DNA of 23,220 nt from Bacteroidota bacterium. Its GTDB lineage: Bacteria > Bacteroidota > Bacteroidia > Bacteroidales > Prolixibacteraceae. The notes under the pieces are model-generated. The model saw only the letters and a program-made list of their open reading frames with translations, did no database searches and was not told the origin of the DNA. Below are positions 16,154-23,220 of this stretch, piece by piece. Position 1 is the stretch's first letter. Each line of letters begins with the position of its first letter. Location: NCBI GenBank assembly GCA_013203755.1, contig JABMPI010000642.1, forward strand, positions 1-23,220. The letters run 5' to 3'. A program made the position numbers and the translations under genes.

Positions 16154-17371
16154 ATGAAACTATTAAAATACACATCACTTCTATTTGTTGGAATTCTGAT
16201 TTCGCAATTTGCAAATGCACAATTTTCGCTAACGGGCGAATTTAGACCACGTACCGAAATTAGCCATGGTTACAAAACACTGGCTTCCGAAAATCAGGAT
16301 GCATCCACGGTTACCGCTCAACGCTCGCGGTTAAACTTTATTTTTAATACCGAGGACGTTAAAACAAAACTGGTTTTGCAAGATGTCCGTAGCTGGGGAA
16401 ATCAAAAGCAGTTGGTAACCAACGAACATTTTTCAACTTCAATTCACGAAGCTTGGGCAGAAGTTCTATTTACTCCTGAGTTTTCGTTAAAAGCAGGTCG
16501 TCAGGAATTGGTTTACGACGACCACCGTATTTTTGGAAACGTAGGTTGGGCGCACCAGGCACGCTCGCACGATGTTGCAGTTTTTAAATATGAAGGTGAT
16601 GTGAAACTTCATTTTGGTATTGCACACCATGAAAATAGCAATTTAAAAAACAACATTTACGATGGCCCCGATGCATATAAAAACATGCAATATTTGTGGT
16701 TCAACAATAAATGGGAAAAAAGCGCATTAAGTTTATTACTGTTAAATAATGGTGTTCCGACTATGGAAGGCGCCGAGCAGGTATCTAAATACAGTCAGAT
16801 TATTGGTGGTCGTTTTACAACGACTTTAGCTCCCGTAAAACTGGCTACTAATTTATATTACCAGGGTGGTAAACATGTTTCCGGTAAAGATATTAGCGCA
16901 CTTAACTTTTTAGCTGAAGCAACAATTACAAAATATACAATTGGTTTCGAACACCTTTCCGGAACAGATTACAACGAAACAGGAGAAATAAAATCTTTTA
17001 CTCCATTCTATGGAACAAACCATAAATTTAATGGTTTTATGGATTACTTTTTTGTAGGCAACCACATTGGTTCTGTTGGATTAAACGATGTTTATTTCAA
17101 ATATAAATATGCAAAAGACAAATTCGGATTTAATGCAGACTTGCATTATTTTGGAGCAGCTGCAGAAGTTGCTGCCGATGCGGATAAATATTTAGGTACA
17201 GAGTTAGATATGTCTGTTTCGTGGGCAGTAAAACCAATGGCTAAAATAACTGCTGGGTGGTCGATGTTATTTGCAGGTGAATCTATGGAAATATTAAGAG
17301 GTGGCGACAGTTCAGCCGGACAAAACTGGGCATATATTATGTTGTCAGTTACTCCAACGTTTATAAAATAG
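16154..17371 (+). CDS. Alginate-export-like outer-membrane porin
   Basis: A 405-residue outer-membrane beta-barrel protein starting at ATG 16154. MKLLKYTSLLFVGILISQFA ending in NAQF is a clear signal peptide. The mature part, with FSLTGEFRPRTEISHGY, TAQRSRLNFIFNTEDVKTKL and LKAGRQELVYDDHRIFG, matches the style of the alginate_exp-type porins that are common in Bacteroidota (family named from pattern). A frame extending upstream to 16034 is repeat sequence and unlikely to be translated. It follows nrfHA on the same strand, so it may serve passage of nitrite or another anion. That is inference from position only. Confidence 0.85.
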   Translation: MKLLKYTSLLFVGILISQFANAQFSLTGEFRPRTEISHGYKTLASENQDASTVTAQRSRLNFIFNTEDVKTKLVLQDVRSWGNQKQLVTNEHFSTSIHEAWAEVLFTPEFSLKAGRQELVYDDHRIFGNVGWAHQARSHDVAVFKYEGDVKLHFGIAHHENSNLKNNIYDGPDAYKNMQYLWFNNKWEKSALSLLLLNNGVPTMEGAEQVSKYSQIIGGRFTTTLAPVKLATNLYYQGGKHVSGKDISALNFLAEATITKYTIGFEHLSGTDYNETGEIKSFTPFYGTNHKFNGFMDYFFVGNHIGSVGLNDVYFKYKYAKDKFGFNADLHYFGAAAEVAADADKYLGTELDMSVSWAVKPMAKITAGWSMLFAGESMEILRGGDSSAGQNWAYIMLSVTPTFIK

Positions 17372-17373
17372 GC

Positions 17374-17496
17374 AGGTAATTCTAAAAATGAAAACTTCGT
17401 CGTTACTTCACAAATTAAAAATCCTCGTTTACAGTAGTAAACTCCGGTATTTAAATTTGCTTGCGCCTTGAATTTTCCTATTTTTAGAAATTACCT
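17374..17496. repeat. Palindromic repeat element, family B
   Basis: A ~123-bp imperfect palindrome. Outer arms AGGTAATTCTAAAAAT (17374-17389) and ATTTTTAGAAATTACCT (17480-17496) match with one inserted base. The centre is GTTTAC-agta-GTAAAC at 17434-17449, with partly complementary flanks between. It begins 3 bp after the porin stop and may also end its transcript. The structure suggests a mobile non-autonomous palindrome. Confidence 0.75.
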
Positions 17497-17519
17497 TTTA
17501 GTTAGAACTTACAAAGAGG

Positions 17520-17640
17520 TTGTCTAAAAAGTAAATTAAAACGTTATTCTGAATTTATTTCAGAATCCCTTTCATTTAGTTAGCTAAAAGGGAGAAGCTG
17601 AAATAAATTCAGTTTGACGAAAACAATGCTTTTTAAACAA
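17520..17640. repeat. Palindromic repeat element, family C
   Basis: A 121-bp nested inverted repeat. Outer ends are TTGTCTAAAAAG (17520-17531) and CTTTTTAAACAA (17629-17640), 11 of 12 complementary. The inner arms CTGAATTTATTTCAG (17549-17563) and CTGAAATAAATTCAG (17598-17612) are perfect. It resembles a MITE, with no coding capacity. It ends 21 bp before the next gene start. Confidence 0.8.
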
Positions 17641-17661
17641 TCTTTTTTTTATTGTTGAAAC

Positions 17662-19194
17662 ATGAAGAAATCCAGAGTCATCCGAAGATTCAAAAAGTTG
17701 CATAAATGGCCTGCAATTTTAATTGCATTTTTTGCCATTTTATTTGCTGCATCGGGAATTGTAATGAACCACCGACAAATATTTTCACCAGTCGATGTTT
17801 CGCGGAAAATATTACCATCTGGTTATACTTATGAAAACTGGAATTTGGCTGCAGTCCGTGGTTCGGTTGATTTAGACGACGAAAATTCGCTGATATTTGG
17901 CAACATTGGAATTTGGCAATCTAACGATGATTTTAAAAGCTTTGAAGATTTTAATCAGGGATTTCCAAAAGGAATCGACAACAAGAAAATTTATTCAGTT
18001 ATAAAATTTCAGAACAACCTTTTTGCAGGAACACAATTGGGTTTATATAAAAGGGCAATAACAAATGGAGAGTGGGAAAAAGTTGATGTTCCAGTTCATG
18101 AAGATAGAATTGCAGACCTGGGAATAAAAGGAGATGAACTTTTAGTTCTTACCCGTCATTATTTACTTTCAAGTAAAAACGGACACGATTTCACACAAAT
18201 TCAACTACCCGAACCCGTTGGTTACGAACGAAAAGCCGGAATGTTTAATACGCTTTGGGAATTACATAGCGGAGAACTGTTTGGTTTACCAGGGAAACTT
18301 GCTGTTGACTTATTAGGACTGGTTACAATTTTGCTTTCAGTTACCGGTTTATTGCATTTCTTTTTCCCAAAAATAATTCGTCGAAGAAAGAAAAAAGAAA
18401 AACCAGTTACTGGTTTAGTTTCTACAAAAAAGAAAAACCTGCGCTGGCACAATGTTGTGGGTTATGTTTTTCTTTTATTCCTGATCATCAATACATTTTC
18501 AGGAATGCATTTGCGCCCTCCCCTGTTAATTGCCATTGTAAATTCTAAAGTTGATATTATTCCCAATACTCACATGGACAGTCCAAATCCATGGTTCGAC
18601 AAATTACGAAGAGTTCATTGGGACGATGATTCAAAAAAATACATTTTCTCTACTTCTGAAGGATTATTTTTTGCTGAGGAAACATTAACTAAAAAACTTA
18701 TCCCTGCTCCTTCGCAACCACCCGTTAGTATAATGGGCTGCAATGTTTTTAAATCGCTGGGTGAACAAAGATATCTGGTAGGTTCTTTTAGCGGAATGTT
18801 TTTATGGAATACAAAGACAGGAAGCGTTGCGGACTTTTTCTCGCGGCAACCTTACTTTGCTCCACAAGGAATGGCGCGTCCGATTGCTTCAAATATGGTA
18901 GCAGGTTGGGTAGAAGGAAAAGAGTCTGACTTTTGGTTCGATTTTAATGGTGGTGCAATTGGTTTAAACGGAAAAGAATTTCCTAAAATGTCAGAGGAAA
19001 TACAATTGAAATCTCCAATGTCGTTATGGAACGTTTCTTTGGAACTACACACCGGACGTATATTCGAACACTTAGTAGGTATGTTTTATATTTTGTATGT
19101 TCCACTTGCCGGGATATGTATTTTGCTGGTGTTGATTAGTGGCTTTTTTGTTTGGCTTTTGGTTTATAAGAAAGGAAAGAAAGCGAAGGAGTAA
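17662..19194 (+). CDS. PepSY-associated-type membrane protein with beta-propeller-like outer parts
   Basis: A 510-residue inner-membrane protein with four predicted membrane helices near 18-36, 213-236, 262-283 and 484-506. Histidines near the membrane faces (LHKW, NHRQ, WHNVVGY, LELHTGR) follow the pattern of the PepSY-associated TM family, some of whose members are haem-binding iron or siderophore reductases. The two extracytoplasmic parts (~40-210 and ~285-480) do not look like PepSY. They contain blade-like segments such as IWQSNDDFKSF, GLYKRAITNGEWEKV, LLSSKNGHDFTQI and GLFFAEE, suggesting a split beta-propeller. The function is unproven; a redox or metal-uptake role is likely. It is monocistronic, with repeats before it and a terminator after it. 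Confidence 0.75.
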   Translation: MKKSRVIRRFKKLHKWPAILIAFFAILFAASGIVMNHRQIFSPVDVSRKILPSGYTYENWNLAAVRGSVDLDDENSLIFGNIGIWQSNDDFKSFEDFNQGFPKGIDNKKIYSVIKFQNNLFAGTQLGLYKRAITNGEWEKVDVPVHEDRIADLGIKGDELLVLTRHYLLSSKNGHDFTQIQLPEPVGYERKAGMFNTLWELHSGELFGLPGKLAVDLLGLVTILLSVTGLLHFFFPKIIRRRKKKEKPVTGLVSTKKKNLRWHNVVGYVFLLFLIINTFSGMHLRPPLLIAIVNSKVDIIPNTHMDSPNPWFDKLRRVHWDDDSKKYIFSTSEGLFFAEETLTKKLIPAPSQPPVSIMGCNVFKSLGEQRYLVGSFSGMFLWNTKTGSVADFFSRQPYFAPQGMARPIASNMVAGWVEGKESDFWFDFNGGAIGLNGKEFPKMSEEIQLKSPMSLWNVSLELHTGRIFEHLVGMFYILYVPLAGICILLVLISGFFVWLLVYKKGKKAKE

Positions 19195-19196
19195 AT

Positions 19197-19239
19197 GGGT
19201 GATGCGGTAATTGAGTTAATAAGGTTTGGGTGATGCGGT
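19197..19239. repeat. GGGTGATGCGGT direct repeat
   Basis: GGGTGATGCGGT occurs at 19197-19208 and 19228-19239, 31 bp apart. The second copy runs into the terminator stem, so this may be a duplicated terminator fragment. Confidence 0.7.
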
Positions 19240-19259
19240 TTCCAAACCGCATTTTTTTT
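19233..19259 (+). terminator. Intrinsic terminator after the PepSY-type gene
   Basis: ATGCGGTTT-cc-AAACCGCAT is a perfect 9-bp dyad followed by a run of T residues (19252-19259). A second hairpin, GGCGAAT-cgga-ATTCGCC, lies directly after at 19263-19280. The 19195-19414 gap holds nothing else recognisable. Confidence 0.85.
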
Positions 19260-19414
19260 AATGGCGAATCGGAATTCGCCGCACCCGAAAAAATAATCAC
19301 CCGCTAACGTTGACCTAAATTGAGTGGATAATGTAAAATATTAAACGCGAACCTTGCAACCAGAAACCTGAAACAAAATTCAAAACGCCAACTTCAACTG
19401 CCACTAAAAACTGC

Positions 19415-20218
19415 CTACTTCTCTTTCTTCAATATCTCCTCAGAAACCAGAAATACCCCAGGTTTCCCTGAAATAGGATTAGTACGCGTAATTACAACTG
19501 TATTATAAACGGCTTCAATATCTTCGTAATTCAGAACTTCTTCAGGCAAACCCTTTTTTCGCATTCTACCCTTTTGCATCATAATTAACGAGTCGCAATA
19601 TTCGCCGGCTAAATTTAAATCATGGATTATCATCATCACTGTTAATCCCAGTTCCTTACTTAATCGTCTGATTAAATTCAGAATTTGAACCTGGTGTGTA
19701 ATATCTAAATGTGAGGTAGGTTCGTCTAGCAAAAGCAATTCCGGTTCTTGCGTTAAAGCGCGGGCAATTCCTGCCAGTTGCTGCTCACCCCCACTCAATG
19801 CATTCATGTATTTATCTTTTAACGGAGTAACACCCGTTAATTCCATGTATTTCTCTGCAATGGCATGGTCGTTTTTTGTTTCAAAAAACTGAAACTGTTT
19901 GCGGTACGGAATGCGTCCCATTAAGACGTATTCTTCAACAGTCATGCTTCCCACTTCTATGTTTTGAGTAACCACTGCCAAATTTTTCGCCCGCTCTTTT
20001 AAACTCATTTTCTGAATAAATTCTCTATTAAGTTTCGAGCTTCCGGCCAATGCATTTAGTTCGCCTGAAATTCCTTTAAAAAGTGTTGTTTTACCAGAAC
20101 CGTTTGGACCAATAATTCCTACAAACTCGCCTTTTTTAATTTCGAAGCTAATTTCCTCCAGGATAAATTTCCCGGGATAGCCGCATGAAAAATCTTTTAT
20201 TTCGAAAAAACTATTCAT
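19415..20218 (-). CDS. ABC transporter ATP-binding protein, corrinoid/iron-chelate type (BtuD/FecE-like)
   Basis: The ATPase subunit (267 aa) of a FecCD-type importer. Walker A GPNGSGKTT is at 37-45, the signature LSGGEQQ lies at about 140, Walker B LLLLDEPTSHLD follows and the switch histidine is in MIIHDLN. It is the last gene of the cobalamin operon and starts 1 bp after the permease stop. The corrinoid substrate is inferred from the upstream riboswitch and cobO, not from this protein itself. Confidence 0.93.
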   Translation of the reverse strand: MNSFFEIKDFSCGYPGKFILEEISFEIKKGEFVGIIGPNGSGKTTLFKGISGELNALAGSSKLNREFIQKMSLKERAKNLAVVTQNIEVGSMTVEEYVLMGRIPYRKQFQFFETKNDHAIAEKYMELTGVTPLKDKYMNALSGGEQQLAGIARALTQEPELLLLDEPTSHLDITHQVQILNLIRRLSKELGLTVMMIIHDLNLAGEYCDSLIMMQKGRMRKKGLPEEVLNYEDIEAVYNTVVITRTNPISGKPGVFLVSEEILKKEK

Positions 20219-20219
20219 G

Positions 20220-21230
20220 CTAATTCAATTTAAAGTGAGATTTTGAACGGCTCAACACAACTATAAAAACCAGTCCACCTGCAAAACCTGTGATAACACC
20301 AATTGGTAATTCGTTGGGTGAAATTATTGTTCGTGCTACTGTATCGCAAAGAATTAAAAAGATAGCACCACCTAAAAAAGAGCTGCCTATTATTATTCTA
20401 TAATCGTTACCAATTATTAATCGTATTAAATGGGGGATTACCAAGCCAACAAAACCAATAACTCCGGCAACAGAAACCGCAATTCCGGTTAATAACGATG
20501 CTACAACAAAAAGTAATTTCACTGTCACTCTTGTATTAATACCCAAGTGTTTGGCCTTTACTTCACCCAAACGCAAGGCATTTAAAGTTTGAGCAAAAAA
20601 GTAGGTTAAAAACAACCCTGATATCGATGAATAAAATGCGATTCGAATTAATAACATATTCGATTCATCCAACGAACCCATCACCCAAAAAACGATACTT
20701 TGCAAATTATCGGGTGTAGAAATCGACATTAAAAACATCATTGCCGACGAGGCTACAAAACTCACCATTACACCAATTAGCAACATACTATTGATGCTTA
20801 AACCACCTTTTTTTATACTCAGAAAATAAACTAAAAACAGCGTAATTATCGCACCGACAAATCCGAATAACGGCAACATGGCATAACTTGCTGCATGAAA
20901 TCCAAATACAATTGCGATTGCTACTCCCAAAGCTGCACCGCCCGAAATACCCAATGTATAAGGTTCAACCAAAGGATTTCTGTAAATGCCTTGTAAAATA
21001 GCACCCGATAAACTCAACGCTCCACCAACCGATATTGCCAAAAGCAATCTTGGAATTCTAATTTTGGTCAAAACAATATATTCAATACTCTCTTTATTGG
21101 AAAATATTTCGGGGAGTTGTGCCAGTGAAATTTTCACTTCGCCCGAAGAGAGTGAAATAACAATAGAAACTAGCAGCAACAGAAGTAATGCCACTAGAAA
21201 CAGAATCCACTTTATGTATTTTTTTGGCAT
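20220..21230 (-). CDS. FecCD-family ABC permease (BtuC-like)
   Basis: A permease of 336 aa with about ten hydrophobic helices. The family block GAILQGIYRNPLVEPYTLG followed by GISGGAALG is present, as are VAGVIGFVGLVIPHLIR and the PNELPIGVITGFAGG ending typical of BtuC/FecD. It forms the inner-membrane channel for the BtuF- and BtuD-like partners. It starts 3 bp after the cobO stop, so translation is probably coupled. Confidence 0.94.
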   Translation of the reverse strand: MPKKYIKWILFLVALLLLLLVSIVISLSSGEVKISLAQLPEIFSNKESIEYIVLTKIRIPRLLLAISVGGALSLSGAILQGIYRNPLVEPYTLGISGGAALGVAIAIVFGFHAASYAMLPLFGFVGAIITLFLVYFLSIKKGGLSINSMLLIGVMVSFVASSAMMFLMSISTPDNLQSIVFWVMGSLDESNMLLIRIAFYSSISGLFLTYFFAQTLNALRLGEVKAKHLGINTRVTVKLLFVVASLLTGIAVSVAGVIGFVGLVIPHLIRLIIGNDYRIIIGSSFLGGAIFLILCDTVARTIISPNELPIGVITGFAGGLVFIVVLSRSKSHFKLN

Positions 21231-21233
21231 AGT

Positions 21234-21767
21234 TTAGTATTCAATTCCAACTCTACTATTGACACCAATGTCGTAGGGATGTTTTTCGTTCGAAAAATCA
21301 GTAACATAATCAGCAACCTCTTTAAACGATTCAGTGGCTCCCCGCCCGGTTAAAACAAGTTCCATACTAGTCGGTTTATTTTCAATAAATTCAAGCAATT
21401 CATTTTCCGAAATATAACCGTATTTAATGGCAATTAAAATCCCATCAAGAACCAACAGTTGTATTTTGTTGGAATGAACAAAATGTTGAAGTTCTGCCAA
21501 TCCATTTTTTGTAGCCGATTCATACTCCTCTGAAGTAATTTGTGGGTTTGCCATTGGCATCCCTTCAGAGAAAGTAAAAATAGCAGCGCCCTGCTTTTCC
21601 AACATTGCAATTTCGTTGTACCCATAGCTATTGGGGCGTTTAAAAAAAGATGCAAACACAACTTTAAAACCGTGGCCCAAAGCTCTAACAGAAAGACCAA
21701 TGGCAGCAGTGGTTTTCCCTTTTCCATCGCCGGTATTTATATGTACCAAACCGCGTTCTTTTTCCAT
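21234..21767 (-). CDS. cobO: Cob(I)alamin adenosyltransferase (CobO/BtuR family)
   Basis: An ATP:corrinoid adenosyltransferase of 177 aa, attaching the adenosyl group to reduced corrinoids. The phosphate loop GDGKGKTTA is at 13-21 and the C-terminal HPYDIGVNSRVGIEY is typical. The VLDE motif of the family reads VLDG here, so the glutamate after the conserved aspartate is replaced by glycine. It begins 1 bp after the btuF-like stop and is embedded in the import operon, which fits salvage of imported corrinoids. Confidence 0.92.
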   Translation of the reverse strand: MEKERGLVHINTGDGKGKTTAAIGLSVRALGHGFKVVFASFFKRPNSYGYNEIAMLEKQGAAIFTFSEGMPMANPQITSEEYESATKNGLAELQHFVHSNKIQLLVLDGILIAIKYGYISENELLEFIENKPTSMELVLTGRGATESFKEVADYVTDFSNEKHPYDIGVNSRVGIEY

Positions 21768-21768
21768 T

Positions 21769-22713
21769 TTATTGATTTACAAATTTATAAACATCGCTTA
21801 AAGCTTTCACAAAATTTAAAGGAGTTGGGCTGCACGACGTTTCGGAATCGATTAAAAAAACCTTGTTGTTTTTAACAGCAGAAATTCCATTGTAACTACG
21901 CCATATTTTTTGTTCTTCTTTACCAAAACCACCCATAGATGCAATGATTATTACATCCGGATTTTTCACCAATACACTTTCACGTGTCATAGTTCCTTTA
22001 GTAAGTCCGTTGGCTATATTTTCTCCGTTGTTCATCAAAATAAATTCATCCATAAACGTATTTTGCAGCACGGTAAAAATGGGGCTGGCACCTATTTGAA
22101 AAAACACTTTTGGTTTATTGGAGAGCCGCGCACTTTTCATTTTTATGTCGTTCACCCTTTGTTTTGTTTCTCTAATTACTTTTTGCGCGGCATCCTCACT
22201 TTCAATCAATTTTCCAATCTGAATGGTTTGTGCACAAATTTCTTCGAAGGATTTGGAAGTAGGAATCATCACTACTTTCAACCCTATTTTTTTCATGGCT
22301 TCCAAATCCTGCGACTTGGTTAACTGCATGGTTAACACCAGGTCGGGCTGCAAAGCAAAAATCTTCTCCACGTTTACGTCAATGGTTGTCCCCACAATTT
22401 CTTTTCCTTCGGCAACGGCCTGAGTACAATAGCTGGTACAGCCCACCAATTTATCGGCGGCATCCAGCAAATAGATATTTTCTGTAATAGATGGCGCCAA
22501 CGAAATAACTTTTTTGACATTTTGTGAGAAACTGAAAATTGAGAGGAATGAGAGGGACACAATTAATAAAAATTTGAAAAACAAATTCCGATGAATGTCA
22601 TTTCGAACGAAGAGAGAAATCTCTTTATTATAACAGGTTTCTCTCCTTCGCGCCTCAGAATTCGAAATGACAGCTACATTACAAGGCAAGCAATTAACTT
22701 GAATTAAACTCAT
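21769..22713 (-). CDS. Corrinoid-type ABC substrate-binding protein (BtuF-like)
   Basis: The periplasmic binding protein of the importer. The mature domain starts QNVKKVISLAPSITENIY, followed by LVGCTSYCTQ, and the C-terminal helix carries SCSPTPLNFVKALSD; both are typical of BtuF-like proteins. The only ATG is at 22713 (314 aa), but residues ~15-43 are encoded by a palindromic repeat and precede a standard signal peptide (FFKFLLIVSLSFLSIFSFS). The functional start may instead be TTG 22584, giving about 271 aa. It is the first gene after the cobalamin riboswitch. Confidence 0.88.
   Translation of the reverse strand: MSLIQVNCLPCNVAVISNSEARRRETCYNKEISLFVRNDIHRNLFFKFLLIVSLSFLSIFSFSQNVKKVISLAPSITENIYLLDAADKLVGCTSYCTQAVAEGKEIVGTTIDVNVEKIFALQPDLVLTMQLTKSQDLEAMKKIGLKVVMIPTSKSFEEICAQTIQIGKLIESEDAAQKVIRETKQRVNDIKMKSARLSNKPKVFFQIGASPIFTVLQNTFMDEFILMNNGENIANGLTKGTMTRESVLVKNPDVIIIASMGGFGKEEQKIWRSYNGISAVKNNKVFLIDSETSCSPTPLNFVKALSDVYKFVNQ
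22596..22672. repeat. Palindromic dispersed repeat, family A, copy 2
   Basis: 77 bp with the same ends as copy 1: TGTCATTTCGAA (22596-22607) and TTCGAAATGACA (22661-22672). The interior again has an AGAGAAATCT type arm paired with its complement. It lies inside the long reading frame of the BtuF-like gene, upstream of the signal peptide. Confidence 0.85.
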
Positions 22714-22804
22714 TCAATAATATGTTTTATCGGAAATAAGTATAGAATTATCTTAGTAATTCCCGAAACTTTTTTCCCGAAGTTCGTTCATCTAAAATTA
22801 GTAT

Positions 22805-22964
22805 AATTGGCAGGTCTTCTGACTTATCCTCCGATTGCTGCCTTCCCGTCCCGATGCAATCGGGACAGTGGCGTGAGTAACAATCAATAAACGGACTTAC
22901 AGCTGCGGGCACAGTCCCGGTCTTTCACCGGATTCCCTCTAAGCGAAATTTTTCGCAACCAACT
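22805..22964 (-). ncRNA. Cobalamin riboswitch
   Basis: On the minus strand the region contains AGGGAATCCGGTGAAA (complement of 22923-22938) followed by CCGGGACTGTGCCCGCAGCT (complement of 22901-22920), the conserved core of cobalamin aptamers. The GCCACTG region and the AGAAGACCTGCC end lie towards 22809. The P1 ends AGTTGG and CCAATT pair (22959-22964 with 22805-22810). A perfect peripheral hairpin GTCCCGAT-gca-ATCGGGAC is present at about 22848-22866. It should repress the btuF-cobO-btuC-btuD operon when adenosylcobalamin or a related corrinoid is abundant. Confidence 0.95.
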
Positions 22965-22968
22965 TGGG

Positions 22969-22976
22969 CAAAATTA
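22969..22976 (-). promoter_or_regulatory. TAnnTTTG promoter box for the riboswitch-controlled operon
   Basis: The minus strand reads TAATTTTG, an exact -7 consensus. The predicted start near 22963 coincides with the first base of the aptamer P1 stem. No clear -33 TTG is seen. Confidence 0.5.
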
Positions 22977-22984
22977 GGAAAAGT

Positions 22985-23220
22985 TTTCAGTCTCAGTCAC
23001 AGTTTTCAGAAAAAAGAGTAAAAATTGAAAAGTTAATAGTTGAAGATCAGTCGCAGTTGACAGTCACAGTCACAGTCACAGTATTAAAAAATTGGAAAGT
23101 TTTTAGTTTGTGAGTACAGTTTTCAGTTTTGCAAGAAATATAAGTACCCACTGTCTCCGCTAACAACCACAAGTGTTTGTTAGTTCCGACTGTCCCCCTG
23201 AATTCAGGGGGACAGTGGAG
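22985..23220. other. Non-coding right edge with short repeats
   Basis: About 235 bp with no gene. It holds CAGTCA hexamer repeats (CAGTCACAGTCACAGTCACA then GT, 23061-23082, with degenerate copies from 22990), a CTAACAA/TTGTTAG hairpin (23160-23183) and a perfect 28-bp palindrome at 23189-23216 with a GGGGGACAGT arm. The palindrome may be the end of a larger element beyond the window or a terminator-like structure. Confidence 0.7.

Noticed and set aside
23049..23082. CAGTCA repeats as a CRISPR array
   Set aside because: The units are only six bases, tandem without spacers, and no cas gene is present.
1..23220. tRNA or rRNA genes, prophage, IS transposase, toxin-antitoxin or defence genes
   Set aside because: No sequence in the window showed their characteristic motifs.

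Overview
The window is low-GC DNA from a member of the Bacteroidota, probably an anaerobic or facultative marine or gut-type Bacteroidales/Marinilabiliales relative. The sequence-level grounds are: several TAnnTTTG-type promoter boxes and few Shine-Dalgarno sequences; porins with typical signal peptides; and a gene set common in that group (GH78 rhamnosidase, Vor-type 2-oxoacid:ferredoxin oxidoreductase, NrfHA, PepSY-associated membrane protein). The genus cannot be fixed from this sequence alone.

Layout, left to right. (1) 3-1946 (+): the 3' part of a GH78 alpha-L-rhamnosidase cut by the window edge, then about 590 bp of AT-rich non-coding DNA. (2) 2541-5219 (+): an orphan membrane sensor histidine kinase. 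(3) 8102-5341 (-): a four-gene 2-oxoacid:ferredoxin oxidoreductase operon (ferredoxin, alpha, beta, gamma). (4) 9047-8481 (-): a Crp/Fnr-family regulator. (5) 11984-9138 (-): prephenate dehydratase, an atypical flavodoxin and a PLP aminotransferase, which together look like phenylalanine synthesis. Just upstream is the decayed remnant of a tandem-ACT amino-acid-binding protein. (6) 13586-12354 (-): an outer-membrane porin gene split by one in-frame TAA. (7) 13847-15956 (+): nrfH-nrfA, dissimilatory nitrite reduction to ammonium, followed by a GATTGA/TCAATC repeat zone and an alginate-export-like porin. (8) 17374-17640: two imperfect palindromic repeat elements, then a PepSY-associated-type membrane protein. 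(9) 22964-19415 (-): a cobalamin riboswitch followed by a tight operon for corrinoid uptake and adenosylation (btuF-like, cobO, btuC-like, btuD-like). (10) The right edge is non-coding repeats.

How the parts fit: most genes serve anaerobic electron and cofactor metabolism. NrfHA drains electrons to nitrite, the Vor complex couples 2-oxoacids to ferredoxin, and the flavodoxin could exchange low-potential electrons. The aminotransferase and prephenate dehydratase connect aromatic 2-oxoacids to amino acids. The most interesting regulatory reading is that the nrfH promoter and the ferredoxin/Vor promoter carry closely similar Crp/Fnr-type dyads (GTAAC-N4-GTTAC and GCAAC-N4-GTTGC) at almost the same distance from a TAnnTTTG box. 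The Crp-family gene immediately upstream of the Vor operon is an obvious candidate regulator.

Signs of decay and repeat activity are also clear: a nonsense-split porin, an internally deleted ACT-protein gene, and palindromic repeats, one of which makes up part of the 5' end of the btuF-like reading frame. I did not find a defence system, CRISPR array, prophage, RNA operon or clearly new multi-gene system.
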